From NCBI GenBank assembly GCA_037367405.1, contig JAZKJV010007246.1:434001-498000 (forward strand): DNA of 64,000 bases, in the 5' to 3' direction. The first letter of the stretch is position 1, and each line of letters begins with the position of its first letter. Source of the stretch: Ottelia alismoides (Eukaryota; Streptophyta; Magnoliopsida; Alismatales; Hydrocharitaceae). Shown one piece after another: positions 1 through 11,073 of this stretch. A model generated the notes under the pieces. That model was not told where the DNA came from, did not search any database, and was given only the letters and a program-made list of their open reading frames with translations. The translations under genes and the position numbers were made by a program.

Positions 1-213
1 TCCGTAACAGTCAGAGGCTCTCATTCCCTCCCATTTGACCTCAACAACCCCTTCAAAGAGCCTGAAGTTCAAATCACACCTCAATCAGATGAAATTCCAG
101 TGATTGCTGAGGTCAATCAGGCCTGGGCAATGGCGACTCACAAGAAAAAGAAGATGACTAAGGTCAATTCAAATAATAATGGGCATCATATGCCGAATCA
201 TCCCTCCACCTAA
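1..213 (+). CDS. LINE ORF1 (nucleic-acid-binding protein), C-terminal end, partial
   Basis: Frame 1 is open from the window edge to a TAA at 211-213, about 70 residues. The visible tail is polar, with a lysine cluster (KKKKM) near 145-160 and an Asn-rich stretch before the stop. ORF2 starts 3 nt after this stop. In plant L1 elements the reading frame upstream of ORF2 encodes a Gag-like RNA-binding protein, usually with a CCHC knuckle, but that part is not in the window. Assignment rests on position and on the tight spacing to ORF2, not on a recognisable domain. Confidence 0.6.
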   Translation, partial: SVTVRGSHSLPFDLNNPFKEPEVQITPQSDEIPVIAEVNQAWAMATHKKKKMTKVNSNNNGHHMPNHPST

Positions 214-216
214 TCT

Positions 217-1623
217 ATGTCAGTGGTGGTGTGCAACAGTCGGGGGCTCAATAAGCCCCGAAAGCTCTCTGTGTTTATGAAGGAATTCCGCTCAAAAAAT
301 GCCGAGATAATCGGCCTCGTCGAAACAAAAATCAGGCCTGCCAACAGGCGTGCATTCGCAGAGAAAATCCCCAACAGTTGGGACCATGTTCACAATAACA
401 CCTCACTAGGCAGGATTTATATACTCTGGAACTCAAAAAACTGGGAATGCTATCAATGCGGTAACCACCCTCAAGCCATAACTTTGAGCTGCTCCAATGA
501 GGGGGGATTCCGTTTCCATCTCACGGTGGTGTACGGAGAGAATTGCCCCATTAAGAGAAGGGAACTCTGGGATCATCTATGTATGATAAAAGGGATTGTC
601 AATGGCCCATGGTTGGTGATGGGTGATTTTAATGTCGTGAGATTCTCCTCAGAGAAGATTGGGGGGCGCGCACCGGCAAGTAATGCAGTGTCCGACTTCA
701 ACCATTGCCTCGATACTTGCGGCCTTTCTGACCTGGAGGCAATTGGCAATCAATGGTCCTGGAACAACTCCTCTGTGGGGCCAAATAGGATCGCAGCCCG
801 GCTTGATAGGGCCCTTGCTAACGATGTCCTCCTTACAACCCTGCCACTTGCCAAATTATGCTACTCCCCGTTGCCGCAATCTGATCACCTCCTCCTTGTT
901 GTGGCTCTTGGTTCCAGGCTTGCTAGGAGAACTCCTTTCCGCTTCTTTGACTATTGGGTGGCTAGGCCGGGATATCTTGATGTCGTGTCCAGCAGCTGGG
1001 CATCTTTGGTGCGGGGCAACCCCCTATTTCGTGTCGCCCGTAAGATTAAGTTGGTTAAACAAGCCTTGAAAGTTTGGGCTTCTAAGGAAGCCAATGTTAT
1101 GGCTGAGCTTCAAGTTGCTAAGGGATTCCTTGAGGCAGTCACTAATGCTCTTGCGGTCTGTCCTTTAGACCCTTTCCTTGCGCAGTTGGAGGGGAGTGTT
1201 AAAGGGTATCTTACTCAGCTTGATGACGACCTCGAGTCGGCTTGGAAGCAGAAAAGCCGAATTGACTGGCTTAATCTTGGCGACCGCAACACGCGATTCT
1301 TTCACCTTAACGCTTGCGCCAGAACATCCAGAAACTTCATCATGCAGCTCTTGGACGCGCAGGGCCGCGTCATTGATCGGGCTTCCAAGGTGGCGGACTC
1401 GGCCCTTCAACATTTCTCCGATCTACTTTCTCCTTCGAGCTCAACCAGCTCCAGGTTGTTACCTCCTCCCCCTAAGCGGTGCCTCACGGATCACGCTAGG
1501 GCTTGGTTGGTTAGACCTTTTGATGACGTTGAGATTTGGAATGCCTTATCCTCCATCGGTTCTTCTAAAGCGCCTGGGCCTGACGGTTTTAATGCAAATT
1601 TCTTCAAATCCATTGGTCCTTAG
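217..1623 (+). pseudogene. LINE ORF2, endonuclease half (broken at the 3' end by a frameshift)
   Basis: This frame of 468 residues starts with ATG at 217. It begins with the exonuclease-endonuclease-phosphatase fold that nicks target DNA for target-primed reverse transcription. The visible active-site motifs are an N-x-RGL motif near residue 9, VETKI (Glu) near residue 36, GDFN (Asp 137) and SDH (residues 222-224). The linker to the polymerase follows, including the DxN-TRFFH and KAPGPDGF motifs that precede the RT fingers in plant LINEs. The frame ends at TAG 1621-1623. The next frame carries on the same protein from about 1622, so one base has been lost near 1618-1621. Confidence 0.9.
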
Positions 1624-3509
1624 TTAAGGAGGATGTCCATGCCGCTATGATTTTCCTCTACAATGGTGGGAACATGGTTAGAGAGGTTAACCATACCTTC
1701 CTAACTCTTATTCCTAAGGTTCAGACTCCGTCGAGCATCTCAGATTTTCGCCCCATTTCTGGCTGCAACGTCATCTATAAGATCTTCGCGAGGCTACTTG
1801 CAACCAGATTAGCCGCCGTCCTCCCTCAATTAATCTCCTCTAACCAGTCAGCTTTTGTTAAGGGTCGTGCAATTGGTGATAACATCCGCCTAGCTAATGA
1901 ATTGCTGCATGGTTTTGATAGAAGATCTTCCCGCAACAAAGCTTGTTTGAAAATTGACATTTCTAAAGCCTTCGACACTATTGACCACAACTTCATTCTG
2001 GACGCCCTCTCCTCTATGGGTTTTGATAGCACTTGGGTTAACTGGATTGCCAACTGTATCTCTACAACTTCTTTCTCTGTTCTTATTAATGGCGCTCCTC
2101 ATGGGCTATTCAAGGGCACCCGCGGTCTTAGACAAGGGGATCCGTTGAGCCCACTTCTGTTCACTATTGGGATGGAATCCCTCTCTACTTTGTTAGATAA
2201 GGCAGCTTTTGATGGCAGATTTTTTCCTTTAAGGTGGGGTCGGTCCTCTGCTCCTACCCACCTAATTTATGCGGATGACGTCCTAATCTTTTGCAAGGGA
2301 TCACTCCGTTCCCTAAATGCCGTAAAGGTTATTCTGGGAACTTTCGAGCAAATTAGTGGGTTGAAGCTTAACCCGAGGAAAAGCAAAATCTTTAGGCCAA
2401 AATGGGACAAGCCTGATTTCGCAGCCACTCTTCATTTGGGTATTCTGCAGCATGCTCTACCAACTACTTATTTGGGCCTTCCTCTTGCATCCTCCTTCCG
2501 TAGATGCAGCGATTCGAGGGCTTTGGAGGATCGAATAACTAGGCTTATTAATGGTTGGCATTCCTCCTCACTCTCTATGGCTGGTCGAGCACAACTTCTT
2601 AATACTGTCATTAGGGGCGTCTATTTATATTGGATTGCGGGTGCCCTTTTGCCAATCACGACGGTGAGAAAGCTTGATAAGATCTGTGCTACCTTCCTTT
2701 GGGGCAGAAGGCGTCATGATATCGCTTGGGCTTCCATTTGCTTGCCTAAGCAGGAGGGGGGCATGGGCTTGAAATCTTTTGTGGTTCTTCGTGAGGCTAT
2801 GATCGCTTCTTGGGTGTGGAGATTCCTTACTGCTGACAAGTCCATCTGGGCTGAATTTTTGCACATGAAATACCTCTCTACAGGAACGTTCTGGGATGCT
2901 GTGGCCTCTCCTTCTGCTTCCCGGATCTGGCGTTGTATGCTCAATTTCAGACCCAATATTCGCAATGCTATCAGTGGTGATTTTCCGCCCTTTCGCTGGA
3001 CTCACTCACCGAGGGGATTCTCATTTGCGGACGCCTTTGAGCTGCTTCGGCCCAGTGGTGTGCCGGTTCCTTGGGCCTCGATCGTTTGGGATTCCCGCTC
3101 TCCCCCGCGGTGTTCCTTCACGCTTTACCGAGCTGTCCGCGAGCGTCTTCCTACCATTGATCGACTCATCTCCTTTGGTTTGGAGCTTACTGAATGGTGT
3201 TATCTGTGTTCTTCATTGCCAGAATCTCATCAGCACCTCTTTTTTGAATGCCAGTTTTCTACCGCTGTTTGGATTGGCTCTTGTTCAGCCCTTAACATGC
3301 AGGCTCCCTTTGACCAGCATCTGCCTGGTGTTTTGGACTGGATTGGTCAACTTGGCTCCCCTCGGGCTCGCTCTTCTGCTGCCAACCTGCTTGCAGTCGC
3401 GGTCTGGTTCATCTGGAGGGAGCGAAATCGTGTTTGGACAGAGGCTTGCAGTCCCTCAGCCTCTCGCACAATTGCTGAAATCCTCAATTCTGTGGCACTG
3501 TTATCCTAA
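1624..3509 (+). pseudogene. LINE ORF2, reverse transcriptase and zinc-finger half
   Basis: Continuation of ORF2 in the next frame; the first ATG is at 1647, giving 620 residues to the TAA at 3509. RT motifs in order: LIPK and FRPIS near residues 22-40, a KIDISKAFDT block (motif A), GLRQGDPLSPLLF (motif B) and the catalytic YADD at 2268-2279 (residues 208-211). After the thumb, the C-terminal part has the zf-RVT pattern (WCYLC, then HQHLFFEC), typical of plant L1 ORF2 proteins and of their many domesticated-looking fragments. Apart from the junction near 1620 the frame is free of stops, so the polymerase domain looks chemically intact. The frameshift separates it from the endonuclease. Confidence 0.92.
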
Positions 3510-3674
3510 ACCTGTCGTTACCAGAGTTTCTGTCTTCCTCTGGGCCCAGTTGTTTCAATTTCACACTGTATGGTGTTTTCATTCAAGGGCTTGTCACTTG
3601 ACACCCTAACATTAAATCTGTAACTACCTTTTGTTGAATTTATACATTTACTCTTAATCAAAAAAAAAAAAAAA
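3510..3674 (+). other. LINE 3' UTR and poly(A) tail
   Basis: About 150 bp of T-rich non-coding sequence follows the ORF2 stop. It ends in an uninterrupted A-run at 3660-3674 followed by GAAGAAAG. A terminal A-run directly downstream of the zf-RVT domain marks the 3' end of an L1-type insertion. Confidence 0.88.
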
Positions 3675-4383
3675 GAAGAAAGTACAACCACAACTGACTA
3701 CCCCCTCTCATTGTGTTCCCGTACCTCTCTTGCTCTATCTTTCCTCTTTGAAGCACTCAAGTGCCCCCTTTCTCTCTCAATATTGCACATATCAGGATGA
3801 GGAATGTGAGAAAGTGAGGGAAAGGGGTGGGCACATCATCCAAATCTGTCATCATCATGTCCTCATGAGATCGTCCTTTGTCAACTTTCTTCCATATGAC
3901 CTCTGGGGATATAGTTATGGAAATGGACACTGTACTTCCCTTGGCAGAATTGCCCAAAAGCAACAGCCTTCCCTTTTGGACCCCCCTCCCAGTGCTTTCC
4001 TTCTTTTATTTGCTTCCAAACACGCCTAATCAGACCCATCTTGTGTCGAATTATTGATGGATCTACGCAAGAGGATCTCCAGTCTAAAGATCAATATTTA
4101 TTACACGAAAGTCTTGTTTGCTATAATAAGTCCTATTTTATTTGTACGAGATTTGTCAAATACTTTTTCATTTCGGCAACCCAATAATCCTTCGTATTTC
4201 CATTTTTGATTGGAGCCTGGATGGATATTTCAGGTACACAATTCACACGCATATTCATCATCCCATTTGCAGATATCCGCCAAGCAAGCAGATGTTGGAG
4301 ATGTTTCACGGTACTTCTCTTCCACCTGCGAAATTGCGAAAGATGTGTTATTTCTGATTGACCACCTATCGTAGAGCTTATCA
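3675..4383. other. Spacer, no feature recognised
   Basis: Pyrimidine-rich at first, then mixed. Short open frames exist on both strands but have no recognisable domain or codon signature. I see no gene here. Confidence 0.5.
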
Positions 4384-5534
4384 CACTACAAATATAAATA
4401 TAATCCTCCCTAAGACAAGCCCATCTTCCTCACGTGTCAAAAATTGTGTGTCTTACCTTTCACAGCCAAGTATTGCGGATTCCATGAGCCCGCATCCCCG
4501 CAATTGCAATCAACATGCAACAAAGAAGTAATATAATCCATCAGTGCACTGCCTCGCTAATGACTACCTTTGTCTTCTGCCATTCCAACTATCGTTTATA
4601 GTTAGCTTTTGTTGGTTTTGAAGTAACCTATTCAGGTTGTGTTAAATACCGGTGCTCCCACTGGTTTTTTGCTTTGTCGTGTTTGGACTTTTGTGGGTGG
4701 CAAATCGTTCACATGGAATGAATATGATCGGCCATCTGAAGAAAATGATAAACCAACAATCCTTGCAGTAAATTTCGAGCAAAAGTTGAGGGTTTCTTGG
4801 AAATTACCAACGGGCTTTGGGTCATTTGCAAGCTACTCCTATTAATGGAAAAACCGTGATCTTATGAGTTACGTAGAAGCCAAAGTGAACATCTATGGGT
4901 GCCTAAAGAACAAACAATGCCTAGCTTTTATAGGCTTTTATAAAGAAAACGGATATTGGTACCTAAATGGCTAAAAAGGAGTCAACACTCCATGTTTAGA
5001 TGAAGAGTAATCAACTAACCGCATCTGGAATTGGATTTACTTTGTTGTAACTCGCAATTCCGTCGAACTATAATTTTTAAATTCTGCCACAATCAATTCA
5101 ACCCAATATGCTAGATTTGATATTGTATATTGTTAAATATGCAACGATGATGATAGTATTCATTGCGAAAGTATTTTTTGTACTTGAATTGTCCAAAGAT
5201 ATTATATTTGTTGTTATATTATGAATCACGCCAGCTGCATAGCAACGTTTATTAGTTGTTATTTTTCAAAAAAATTGTAAATTATCGTTAATCTTTTAGT
5301 TCAAAATTTAGCGATGATTATTTAGAAATTTGAAATTGAACATGGATAATTATAGATATATGGACAATCACTAAAAATATAGTGATATAGTGACAAATGT
5401 GACATTGATTGCTAACTTTAAGTATGAAAAATAATTTAACAATGAATAATATCATTGTTACACATTTAGAATATTTGATATATTGATGGATTTTTTTAAA
5501 AAAAATGTCATTATAAACCCACTTTATTGTAGTG
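4384..5534. mobile_element. Probable non-autonomous CACTA (Spm/En-type) element
   Basis: The left end reads CACTACAAATATAAATA at 4384. The right end, read on the minus strand from 5534, is CACTACAATAAAGTGGG, so the two ends are inverted and share CACTACAA, the CACTA-superfamily terminus. The 3-bp flanks are TCA (4381-4383) and TGA (5535-5537), a two-of-three match to the expected 3-bp duplication. The inner right half is AT-rich with scattered GCAACG/GCGATGAT words, like subterminal repeats. The 1.15 kb length and lack of a transposase frame make it non-autonomous. The short TIR and imperfect duplication keep confidence moderate. Confidence 0.5.
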
Positions 5535-5537
5535 TGA

Positions 5538-6295
5538 GGATGTGAGAGTGAGACAAACAAATAAATTAAGGGGTTTATTTTGTTATTCTCTTTCTCTGGA
5601 TGGTTTTGTTTTCACGGGATAAAGTAAGATTAGGATGTACTATTCATATTCCTTCTTATAAAGAATTTTAGACTCTGAGTTAAGTAGTTGTCATTATTAA
5701 ATAAGTGATATTTATTATAAGACGGTTAACGATAATATGAGATAACCACTAATTACTATTTATGTTGAAAGACATAATGAAAAGTGGAATTTGGTGAAGT
5801 AAAACATATAAATAGCTCTTTCAAAACGTGGAAAATTAAAGGTTAGGGAAGAAAACTCGAGATTTTTTATCCATTCCTATATATGGGTCCTAGGATATTC
5901 TTCTCAACTATTATAAAAAGAATTATATATATGTACCTTTAGAAATGTACGTTTAAATACGTATATATCCTCGTAAACATTGTAACTATACCTACTTCTC
6001 TATATACTAAAAGTTGTTGAAAGTTTGTTTCAGCCTCGTGATACATGAGAAATGTAACGTACAATAGCTCGCATAGTATAACTAAATAGTCAGCAGTGGT
6101 AACATCATAAAACTCTAGTCCCAAATGTTCACTATTAATCACCAAAAACATACAAAGATTATTACGAGTCCACACAAAAAAATGTAAATTGCAAGTCCCA
6201 ACTTTGAGCAATCATTCAACATGTGCCACAATATTTCATCATAAAAATGGTCACGCCAAAATACCACCCCTTTTTGGCTAATCAAAGAGCACAAA
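5538..6295. other. AT-rich spacer, no feature recognised
   Basis: AT-rich sequence with only short open frames on the minus strand. I see no domain, terminal repeat or RNA structure that I can support. Confidence 0.5.
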
Positions 6296-6620
6296 TCATT
6301 GCCACACATCTCGTTCTCTCCTTATCAATGCCTTTCCATTCCACTCCAACAAACTCCCAGAAATCAAGCGCACCATCAATACGCACCGATTGGTTCCCAA
6401 ATAAGTCATGACCTCTAACAAACTCCTGCATTTGAAGAAAAGGTGATTCACATCCTCTATTTCCTCATGACAACGTAAACATGCTAGATCAGAAATCACG
6501 AGCGAACCACGTCAATCTATCCCCAATCAATAGTCATCCTCTCCTAAACAACCACATAAAGACATCCACATGTTGGAACATTCCATTTCTAGATCCTTCT
6601 ATAGTTTGCCATTGCTAAAA
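6296..6620 (-). pseudogene. LINE ORF2 zinc-binding (zf-RVT) fragment
   Basis: Reading leftwards, the 67-residue frame at 6499-6296 carries CLRCHEEIEDVNHLFFKC, the CxxC...H...C signature of the zf-RVT domain at the C-terminus of plant L1 ORF2 proteins. Weakly similar sequence (FPTCGCLYV-like, a few stops) extends to about 6620. No RT core or poly(A) tail is visible beside it, so it is a short remnant of a second LINE in opposite orientation to the one at the left edge. Such fragments are often misannotated as host genes. Confidence 0.7.
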
Positions 6621-7499
6621 GAAAAGCGCCATTTTACCAGCACCGAATTGCGACCGCTAGTAGTGAGAATGTGATCACAATATAAAATGCGAGCACTTTT
6701 CCTAGAGCTAGTGGTCGCCTAGATGATATGCAACCACAAAATTGAGGCAAGTGATTTGGCATCTCAATATGCAACCACATTATGGTCGCATATTGTAATC
6801 GCATAGCTTGCTAAACAAAACACCCTGTAGTCGCGTAGTTTGCTAAATAGAACACACATTCAGAATAGAATCTCATTTCTTACTAACCCAACCCTACCTC
6901 CTCCCCATGTGCCCGAACTCCTCGCCCTCCAAGCGATAGCTCGACCTGACATCCTCCCTTCCTAACACCCTCTCCTCCTCCCTCCACCCTAGGCATGTCC
7001 TCTCCTCCTCTCTCAGCCTTCTCTTCCTCTCTTACATCCATTTCCGACCCCATCTCCTCTCAACCTTCATGTCCTTGGAGAGAGTCCCTTTATCATCCAT
7101 CTCCGTGCACCAGCGAGCATCTCCCCCATCTCAATCGCATGTTCATTAGGTATATTTTGTCAGCTATTAATGGGTCTTTATTTTGAGTAATGGTTGTATT
7201 TGAGTATGTTTATTAATTTCAAATGCATTGTAGGTTTTGTTGAAATGCCTACAAGGTTTTTATCTTACCTGATTAAATTTTCTTAGATTTTGAAATGTGT
7301 TTTTGTTGTAATATGTGATGGTATTCTCATATGTGGTTTAGAAATGCAAGTTTTAGGTGTGTGTTGATGTGTATGTGTTAATATGTATGTCTTAACATTT
7401 AGTTAATGTTAGATTTGTTGTTTCTTTTATTTGTTTTCTTTAGTATGCAATGTATGTGTTTGATGAAATGACTAAGAGAAACGGTTTATGTTCAATATG
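6621..7499. other. Spacer, no feature recognised
   Basis: The first 250 bp contain repeated words of the GGTCGCAT/TGCGACC type, possibly subterminal repeats of an unrecognised transposon. A C/T-rich stretch (6900-7100) and plain AT-rich sequence follow. Confidence 0.4.
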
Positions 7500-8020
<521 letters not shown>

Positions 8021-9004
8021 TGCATTGGTCCCTTACAATGCTCCTTCACCTCCTTACAATACTTTGTTGCCCATCTTTTGGAGGAGAGCCTGAGTGAATT
8101 TCAAGAGTAGATCTTTCTCTTATAGGTCCAAAGGAGGATAGGTCATGCGACTCCATCAAATGATGATGTTGCAGGCATGGCTTTCACGAATATACGTGAG
8201 AGAACACATCATTGTGAAGAGTTCTTTAGGAGTATCATTTCTTCTTTCATGCTGGTAACGCTAAGCTATGGTCAAGGCTCTTTTGATACTTTTCAATATA
8301 TCAATGCTCTTTCCTATGTGAGAAAATCATACAAGCACCGTTGTAGAAGAGACTAAGAAAATTAATGTACTTTCAGGAGGCTTGCATCATCTGTCTCTTA
8401 GAACATCGATGTTGTCGAACTTCATGAAACAACTTATATCCTTTTATACTGAAAGGATGATAATAGATTTTTATGATTACATCCAATCTTATTGGAGTTA
8501 TTATATGAGATAATGCTTGTAATTAGATTTGGATCATAGTATAAGAAAAGTCATTGATTCCTTGTAGTATTACCAACTTCTCTGATCTCATGTTTTGATA
8601 ATCTCTGGAAGGCATAAATTTTTGTATCCAAAATTGAACCATACATTGGATTTCGCATTTGTTATGCAAGTTGCTATGCTCAAGGCATTTCTCTTCAGAC
8701 TCGGGGATTTGTATTGGGTTTGCATATCTTATCTGGATCCTCTAGTGGAAGGACATACAAGGGGCTATGAAAATATGAACTTCCATTTCATAGGGGGATA
8801 CAACGTCCCTTGGATTGATAATTACTTGTAAGGATTTGTACTGGGTGATATGACATACCGAACTTTGGAGGCACAAACTTTTATTTTAGAGGAGTTATCC
8901 TTGGTTGTTGCTTCTGCGGGTGTGGACTTCGTGGGAATCTTGGTCATTGTAATCTCAAGAGTATTTAAGATGCAATGATTGATTAAGGTATAGAATTTAA
9001 AACT
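8021..9004. other. Spacer, no feature recognised
   Basis: Mixed-composition sequence with short open frames (for example 8595-8831) that show no known domain. No terminal repeats seen. Confidence 0.4.
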
Positions 9005-9420
9005 TAACAACCCTTAAGCTCCACAATTCTCTGTTCAGTTCACCTCAATAGTCAGGTTAGAACAAGTCTTTTCATACGCAAACTCTTATGACTATGAATC
9101 TCGTGTATACATTGTATATGAAATGGTAGATCCCCACATCTCAAAGTGGCAAAGAAACAGCCTTGTCCAGCAGGAGAACCCTAATTCCTCAGTCTAGCTT
9201 CTCTTTTATCGAAGAGCAGTCTATTCCCTTCTAAGTTCAAGTGCAACTAGCTCCATGAACAAGGGCTAAAAAAGAGAATGTATTGTGACCAATGTAGCCA
9301 CATATCCTTTAGAGCTTGGCTAGTATAACCAAATCTCCAACAGCAAGTAACCTTGTAAAATTTGACTTTGAAACATAAAGCATTGCTTATTGATACATTT
9401 CTTCTAGGGGAATGATTTTT
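9005..9420 (-). mobile_element. Athila 3' non-coding remnant
   Basis: This block matches the non-coding region between integrase and 3' LTR of the Athila copy further right (about 44640-45020), in the same orientation. Shared words include CTTCTAAGTTCAAGT, CATGAATCT/CTATGAATCT, GTGACCAATGTAG-like and TAAGCATTGCTT, in the same order and spacing. No LTR or coding sequence of that copy is attached, so it is an isolated fragment. It shows the family has inserted here more than once. Confidence 0.65.
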
Positions 9421-9559
9421 CATTGACTTTGTGCCCGTATGATTAAACATTTTGCACTGGTCTACTTATCAAATATGATTTGTAATCACTGCGTGACCAA
9501 TTAATCCATGATCATATATTAATCGCTAAATGTGTGTAGTTTAAAATTTATTATAACTC

Positions 9560-11073
9560 TATGTGAATATGTGTATAGGTGTAAGTAGGTAGAGTGTCGA
9601 ATACTGGGATCCAAAACATAGGGTAGTAATTACTTATAATTCTTACTATTGGATAATAATAATAATAATATTTTTTTTAGTTTTTTCTTATTTTTCATAT
9701 TTTTGTGGGTTTTTCATTATATTGATTTTTGTATTTTTATTATTTTTATTTTACCTTTACATTTTTATTTTTATATTTTATTTTTAATTTTGCATAATTT
9801 TAATTTTTTTATTTTTGAAATAATATAATTAATTATATTTGATAATATAGATATTATGTCTTATATAAGTAATATAGACTATATAGACATAAGAGAGATT
9901 TATATATCTATAAATAAATCAAAATAATTACAAAATAAAGAAAATAAATTTTTTATATTTTTATATTCCGTTATATTTTTGATAATTTTTATATCACTTT
10001 TATAATATGTATTTCTAAAGTCAAAAATATATCAAATCAATAAATATATAAAATATGTAACCTACTTTAGGGTTTACTAAATATTTATAAGTCTAAAATT
10101 AATCCAAAACTAATTTTAGTATATCACGGCTATAATAAATTCAAAAATAGAAAGAAATATTCTTTCTATTTTTATAGATTTTTAAATATTTTTTATAAGA
10201 ATTTCTATATTTATGATTTTTATGTTTTATATTTTTGTATTTTTTAATGATTTTTTGATATGTGGTAGATTATACAATAATACAACTAACTAATTTTTTG
10301 GAATTTTTTAAAAAGATTTTATAATTTTTATGGATTTTTATATACTATATAGAGAATAAAAGTTTTTTATTTTTTAGAAAATAAGAAAATTAATTTAAAT
10401 ATCCTATGAAAAATATGTGTAGTCATGAGGTTATATGCATCTAACATAATTTTTCCAACATTTTTTAAAAAAAGGAAATATTGAATAAAATGATAATTAA
10501 AAGAAATAAAATACATTGTTGGTAGGGACCTATTTGCAATTTAAATAAACTATAAATGCATTTACTAATGTGTCTAGATATTTAAAGTGCATACATTTAA
10601 TTTTATAATATGTCACTTAGGACTTCACATGAGGCAGAAGGACATAAATGTAATATCAGCAATGTTCATGGTCTAGATGGTAAATATTCCTAAAAATATT
10701 ACATTGATTATCTAATTAACAATATAAATGAAATGCAAAAAGGTACATGGGTATTAGCATAATATACTCAAGGTACATGTGTGCGAGGCATAAGAAGCAT
10801 TGATGAATGGCTTTGGTTGCGCCACGTCGCTTCCACTTATGATCAAAGAAAAGGATCAAACAACGGTTCACCTCAAATGTACGCTCTAGATTAGATCCGG
10901 AGAACCTTCTTCATCTAATGGTTCTGGAGTGTTGAGGAAGAACAAAGAAAATTCTTCCATGTCCTTACTTCCATCTGTGGATTCTCCTTACCCCGGTGTC
11001 TTTATCCTGCTCTTGATCTGCTCAGATGCTTCCTGGGAGCTTCTAGTGGACACTCAGATCATGATAGGGATCG
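9560..11073 (-). mobile_element. Probable Athila-type LTR fragment
   Basis: A GTCGAATACTGGGATCC motif near 9596 resembles the GGTCGAACAC...GG motif near the 3' end of the Athila LTRs (41273, 54953). About 1 kb of T/A-rich sequence follows, then a GC-richer part from 10790. That is the same order as the inner (U5 to GC-rich) part of the LTRs at 41108 and 55080. It stops abruptly at the Copia end at 11074. Assignment rests on architecture and short motifs, not on long identity. Confidence 0.4.

Larger units (their letters stand above)
1..3674 (+). mobile_element. L1-type LINE retrotransposon, 3' part
   Basis: A non-LTR retrotransposon entering from the left edge of the window. It holds the last codons of ORF1, an ORF2 with apurinic endonuclease, reverse transcriptase and a C-terminal zinc-binding tail, about 150 bp of 3' UTR, and a poly(A) run at 3660-3674. 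This order is the standard plant L1 layout. The 5' end and 5' target duplication lie outside the window, so the insertion boundary cannot be tested. One frameshift near 1620 is the only coding break I see in ORF2, which suggests a fairly recent insertion compared with the other elements here. Confidence 0.93.

Noticed and set aside
6223..6499. Possible small host gene with a CxxC...HxxC motif
   Set aside because: The motif is the zf-RVT tail of LINE ORF2 proteins, so a LINE remnant is the simpler reading.
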